Origin: Antedon mediterranea
Taxonomy: Eukaryota > Echinodermata > Crinoidea > Comatulida > Antedonidae
NCBI RefSeq assembly: GCF_964355755.1
Contig: NC_092678.1
Location: 5,740,922 to 5,804,921, forward strand
DNA: 64,000 bases
Reading direction: 5' to 3'
In this document: positions 60,981-64,000 of the stretch, one piece after another
Layout of the letters: every line of letters begins with the position of its first letter
Position numbering within the stretch: the stretch's first letter is position 1
Program-made: the position numbers and the translations under genes
The notes under the pieces: model-generated
Told to the model about the DNA's origin: nothing
The model's database searches: none
Seen by the model: the letters and a program-made list of their open reading frames with translations, nothing else

Positions 60981-62002
60981 TCTGGACAGTAGCTTTGTTT
61001 CTTCACAAACCTCTAAGTTCATAAAGTGTTGATTTTAATGAATTCAATACAACATTGTATAATATTTTGAATACAATTTTGAAGCAGTGTTTTTTAAAAT
61101 AAAGTGGTCTTCCAATGAACATTACATCAATACTGTAGGAGCAACAAATATTTTTTTAAACTAGCTCCAAAGCTTTAAAAAGTGTCGAAATTTCACAGAA
61201 ACTTTTCAAAAATATTTTACTGTTTTTATAAAAACAACGTTTTTGATGTTTCTATGTACTACTGTGATTTTACATGTTATACCAATTTTAGTTTAGTACC
61301 GGAGACTAATGTTACTTTTTAAAAAGACAAATGAACATTTAAAAGAACATTATGATGGCATTAAGGCCAGGGGAAACCGGAAGGGACCATTGTCATCGAT
61401 TGTATTGGATAAGAAAAACAGATATAATGAACATTGAAAGAACATTATGATGGCATTAAGGCCAAGGGGAACTGGAAGACTTTAGTTACCGATGCAGTAA
61501 CTAAAGGGTGAAAGAATTGATAGTATTAGATAAGAAAAATTAGCGAGATTATGAAAAGAGGAGGGGACCGTTGCCATTGGTTTAATAAAAGACAGTGCCC
61601 TCACTGAGGGGATGTCAGGCTACTTGAAAAAACAAACATAGGGTAGTACTTTTTTTGAAGTACTTTTTTAAAATTAGTAACTACTCTTACTGGGATAATT
61701 TTTGTAAGCAACCACAGAGGGTGCTGTAAAAAAAAAACATCATACTAAACGATGATGCTATTAAAAACAATGTTTGGCATAGGTGTCTATGGATATGCCA
61801 GGCAATATCTAGACAGGGCAAAGGCAGAAAAAAAAATGTATTCTTTAAATCTATTTAACATACTAGGGGCCAGTACTTTTTACGCTATCACGATTTTTTT
61901 TCTCCCATATTATCTAAAAGAATTGGGGGGAAAAAATTTACCTTAACGGAAGGCAAAAGGATTAAAATAAAAAATTATACTGTATATGATATATATAAAA
62001 TT
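60981..62002. other. Right-arm segment mirrored to 38061-38999
   Basis: Contains the duplicated CTTAATGCCATCATAATGTT block in reverse complement and a short unrecognised open frame (61752-61946). Nothing else is visible. Confidence 0.6.
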
Positions 62003-62088
62003 CGCAACGATAAGATGACGAAATCAGTGAGAATGAGAAAAGTCGACTTTTTCTCATTCTCACAGATTTTCTTATCTTATCGTTTCAA
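62003..62088. repeat. Hairpin centred on GTCGAC, right arm
   Basis: Mirror copy of the 37975-38060 hairpin, with minor substitutions and the same GTCGAC centre. Confidence 0.8.
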
Positions 62089-62474
62089 ATTAATTAATAC
62101 ATTTTCAGTATATCACCAGGCTGTTTAGAATTTGTTCTGCCTGTGGTGTTCCGCTTATATAGTTTAAATAATTATATAATAATTTATACAGATAAACAAT
62201 GCTGACAGAGACATTTTTTCGGAGTGTCAAAAAGACAGGAGCATGCTCATAGCTAGGTATATTAAGTGTTTCAGTTAGTGTTAGGAACCATTTCATGACC
62301 ATGCACCTGTATTCATTTTGCTGGTCCGACTAATGTAGCTCTAAATATAGAAAGCATTGAAATGTATTTCCCTACTTATTAAATCAAAGAATTTCCAAGT
62401 GATAACAACTTGTTACTGCACATGGAATAAAACATACGCGAAAAAAAAAACAAACAATTGGAGATGAAATGCAG

Positions 62475-62720
62475 ATATGTTTGTACAGGTCACCTAGCAA
62501 GAAGTGAGGACAAAAGGTAGGCAAAATGAATGACAACGGCAAAAGAAGAAAAAGAGGTAAAATATAAAAACAGAAAGACCTATAACTATTTGGGCAGCAT
62601 AGTTACAGAAGGGCAGCATAGTTACAGAAGAGTTATGAAGAGAAGAACGGGTACATCCAACATAGAATGATGGAGAAATGGACAACAGTCTGGGAAGTAA
62701 ATCAAGCGCTAAATCCAAAA
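62475..62720 (+). pseudogene. LINE reverse-transcriptase fragment, right-arm copy
   Basis: Plus-strand GHLARSEDKR, then VKYKNRKTYNYLGSIVTEG and stop codons, as in the left arm (37345-37610). Its presence in both arms means the LINE had inserted and decayed before the arms separated. Confidence 0.6.
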
Positions 62721-62921
62721 GGTAGAGGACTGAATCAAAATAATTTACTGGAATAAAACTTTGTAATAAACAACAGGCTAAGATTGGCGATTGGCAATTG
62801 GCTAATGCACAAGCACGGACAGTCAAACAGTGAATGATGTAGGTTAGGCTACCAATAACTGTGACATTTTATAGGTTTGAATTTAATTTACCTCCGCCAA
62901 CGAGCTATATGTAATCGATTG

Positions 62922-63063
62922 TGTGTTTGTTTGTTAGTGTAGTGAAAATAGCCTAAATCACACACAGCATTAAGACAACAATTTAAAACATTTTTTTCTT
63001 TTTTCAGTGACATCTTGTGTAGGAGAATTTTACACTAGGCTGAGGTATGCACTCTCCGAGTGT
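62922..63063. other. Right-arm-specific insertion (about 142 bp)
   Basis: Between AATCGATT and CTTTCTAGTTG the right arm has about 142 bp where the left arm has only about five bases (near 37090). It contains TTTTTTCTTTTTTCAGTGAC and GTATGCACTCTCCGAGTGTC. The origin is unknown. Confidence 0.7.
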
Positions 63064-64000
63064 CTTTCTAGTTGAATACTGTGACATATAAACCTTGTCG
63101 ACAAAATGTATCAAACATTACTTTATAGATAGTCAGAGGATTTGAAACCAATTGCATGGTTTTAATAGAAAAACATTTAGCTGTGGTGAATATTGGAGCA
63201 ATTTCTTTTTTGTTTGACAGTGTCTGTGTGCAGTAATATTATAATTCTTTTCATTTTATTTTTTTAATCAAACTCGAATGTGTTTTTCACATGATTACCT
63301 CTATTTTCTATCAAACATTGGTGTTTTCCACTATAGATTTTCATTGTTTCGACGATATTTCTGCGATATTTATTTGTTTTTTGTTTGTCTGTTGTAAGCT
63401 ATGCAACCTCTGATTGCTCTTGCATTTTAAGTAAATGAACGGTTTGGCTAAAAACAAATAAATGAGAACTTAAACTACATGGTGAAACTATCCCCCGCCG
63501 GACACCATCCCGGTACTTCTAGAACTGGTTTCGGGGGGTTGGTTCAAACTATTATGGTATTTGAAGGTTTTGGGGAAGTACATACGTAAACATGCTTCAT
63601 TAATTGTGCAGATTGGTGACCTTTTAGTTTTTGCAAGTATCGATCTATATTTGTGACTGTGAGACATAATTTGGAAATGATGGTTGCCAGGATGGTAGGG
63701 ATCATTTACTTATCAAAGTTCGTATAATATTCAAAAACTGTTTTATAGTACATTTAAAAAACGAGAACAAAAAAGGCCATAGAGTGAGCTGTAGACTAAA
63801 AATTGTTACTTTACAAAGAACAATTATCATTGTTTTGCAGTACATTTAAAAACTTTTCTTTCAAGAACAAAGACTTTTTACTTTACAAAGAACAATTGAA
63901 CGACAAATGCTTGATCACATGACAGAGAATGATAAAGCAATGTTTCAGAATCAAAATCATTAACTGGCTTTACCTTATTTTCTATAAAACAAGACTTTTT

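Larger units (their letters stand above)
50425..64000 (-). repeat. Right arm of the giant inverted repeat (at least 13.6 kb)
   Basis: Reverse complement of 36199-50424 with the same succession of segments. It lacks the 1.2-kb insertion at 42281-43500, has about 142 bp of its own at 62922-63063, keeps about 128 bp near 55589-55716 that the left arm lacks, and has different array copy numbers. The arms are therefore two diverged sequences, not one sequence read twice. Confidence 0.95.

Overview
This window is AT-rich eukaryotic DNA of a marine-invertebrate type. Evidence is spliced GT-AG exons, long introns packed with small transposon relics, LINE tails, and frequent TAGGCCTA-like and TACAGTA-like words. 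I lean towards an echinoderm, with low confidence; nothing here fixes the species. No bacterial operons, rRNA, CRISPR array or intact transposase is visible. Region 1 (127-28359, minus strand) holds the only gene I can build: seven coding exons whose splice phases all agree, giving a 762-residue type I membrane protein. In order it has a signal peptide, a Ser/Thr-rich mucin-like ectodomain with two repeat classes, an SEA-like juxtamembrane module carrying a tetra-arginine site, one membrane span, and a 71-residue tail ending in a class I PDZ-ligand sequence (DTHL). Its introns contain two TTAA-flanked MITEs, probable tRNA-derived SINEs, a LINE 3' end, and microsatellite-bearing repeat copies. 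Region 2 (28360-36198) is the gene's 5' flank followed by repeat-rich intergenic DNA: LINE remnants (one with recognisable reverse-transcriptase C-terminal residues), a 54-bp satellite of about 26 copies, a foldback element with GGTCGGTCGG ends, and a 68-72-bp tandem repeat. Region 3 (36199-64000) is the striking part: one inverted repeat fills the right 43 percent of the window. Its left arm (about 36199-50424) is matched in reverse complement by the right arm (about 50425-64000, still matching at the window edge). From outside inwards each arm has LINE debris, several kb of degenerate ~150-bp repeats, then nested short arrays with 16, 18-20, 21, 22 and two different 19-bp periods, converging on a 1.3-kb core of self-complementary TTAAGTGGATTAA/TTAATCCACTTAA units. 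The arms are not identical: a 1.2-kb Helitron-like insertion is only in the left arm, smaller indels distinguish them, and array copy numbers differ greatly (the two 19-bp arrays are about 39 and 13 copies on the left, about 15 and 29 on the right). The palindrome may be a giant foldback-type structure, or two haplotypes of one locus joined head to head by the assembler; the sequence alone cannot decide. The long open frames inside it are by-products of stop-free short repeats, not genes.
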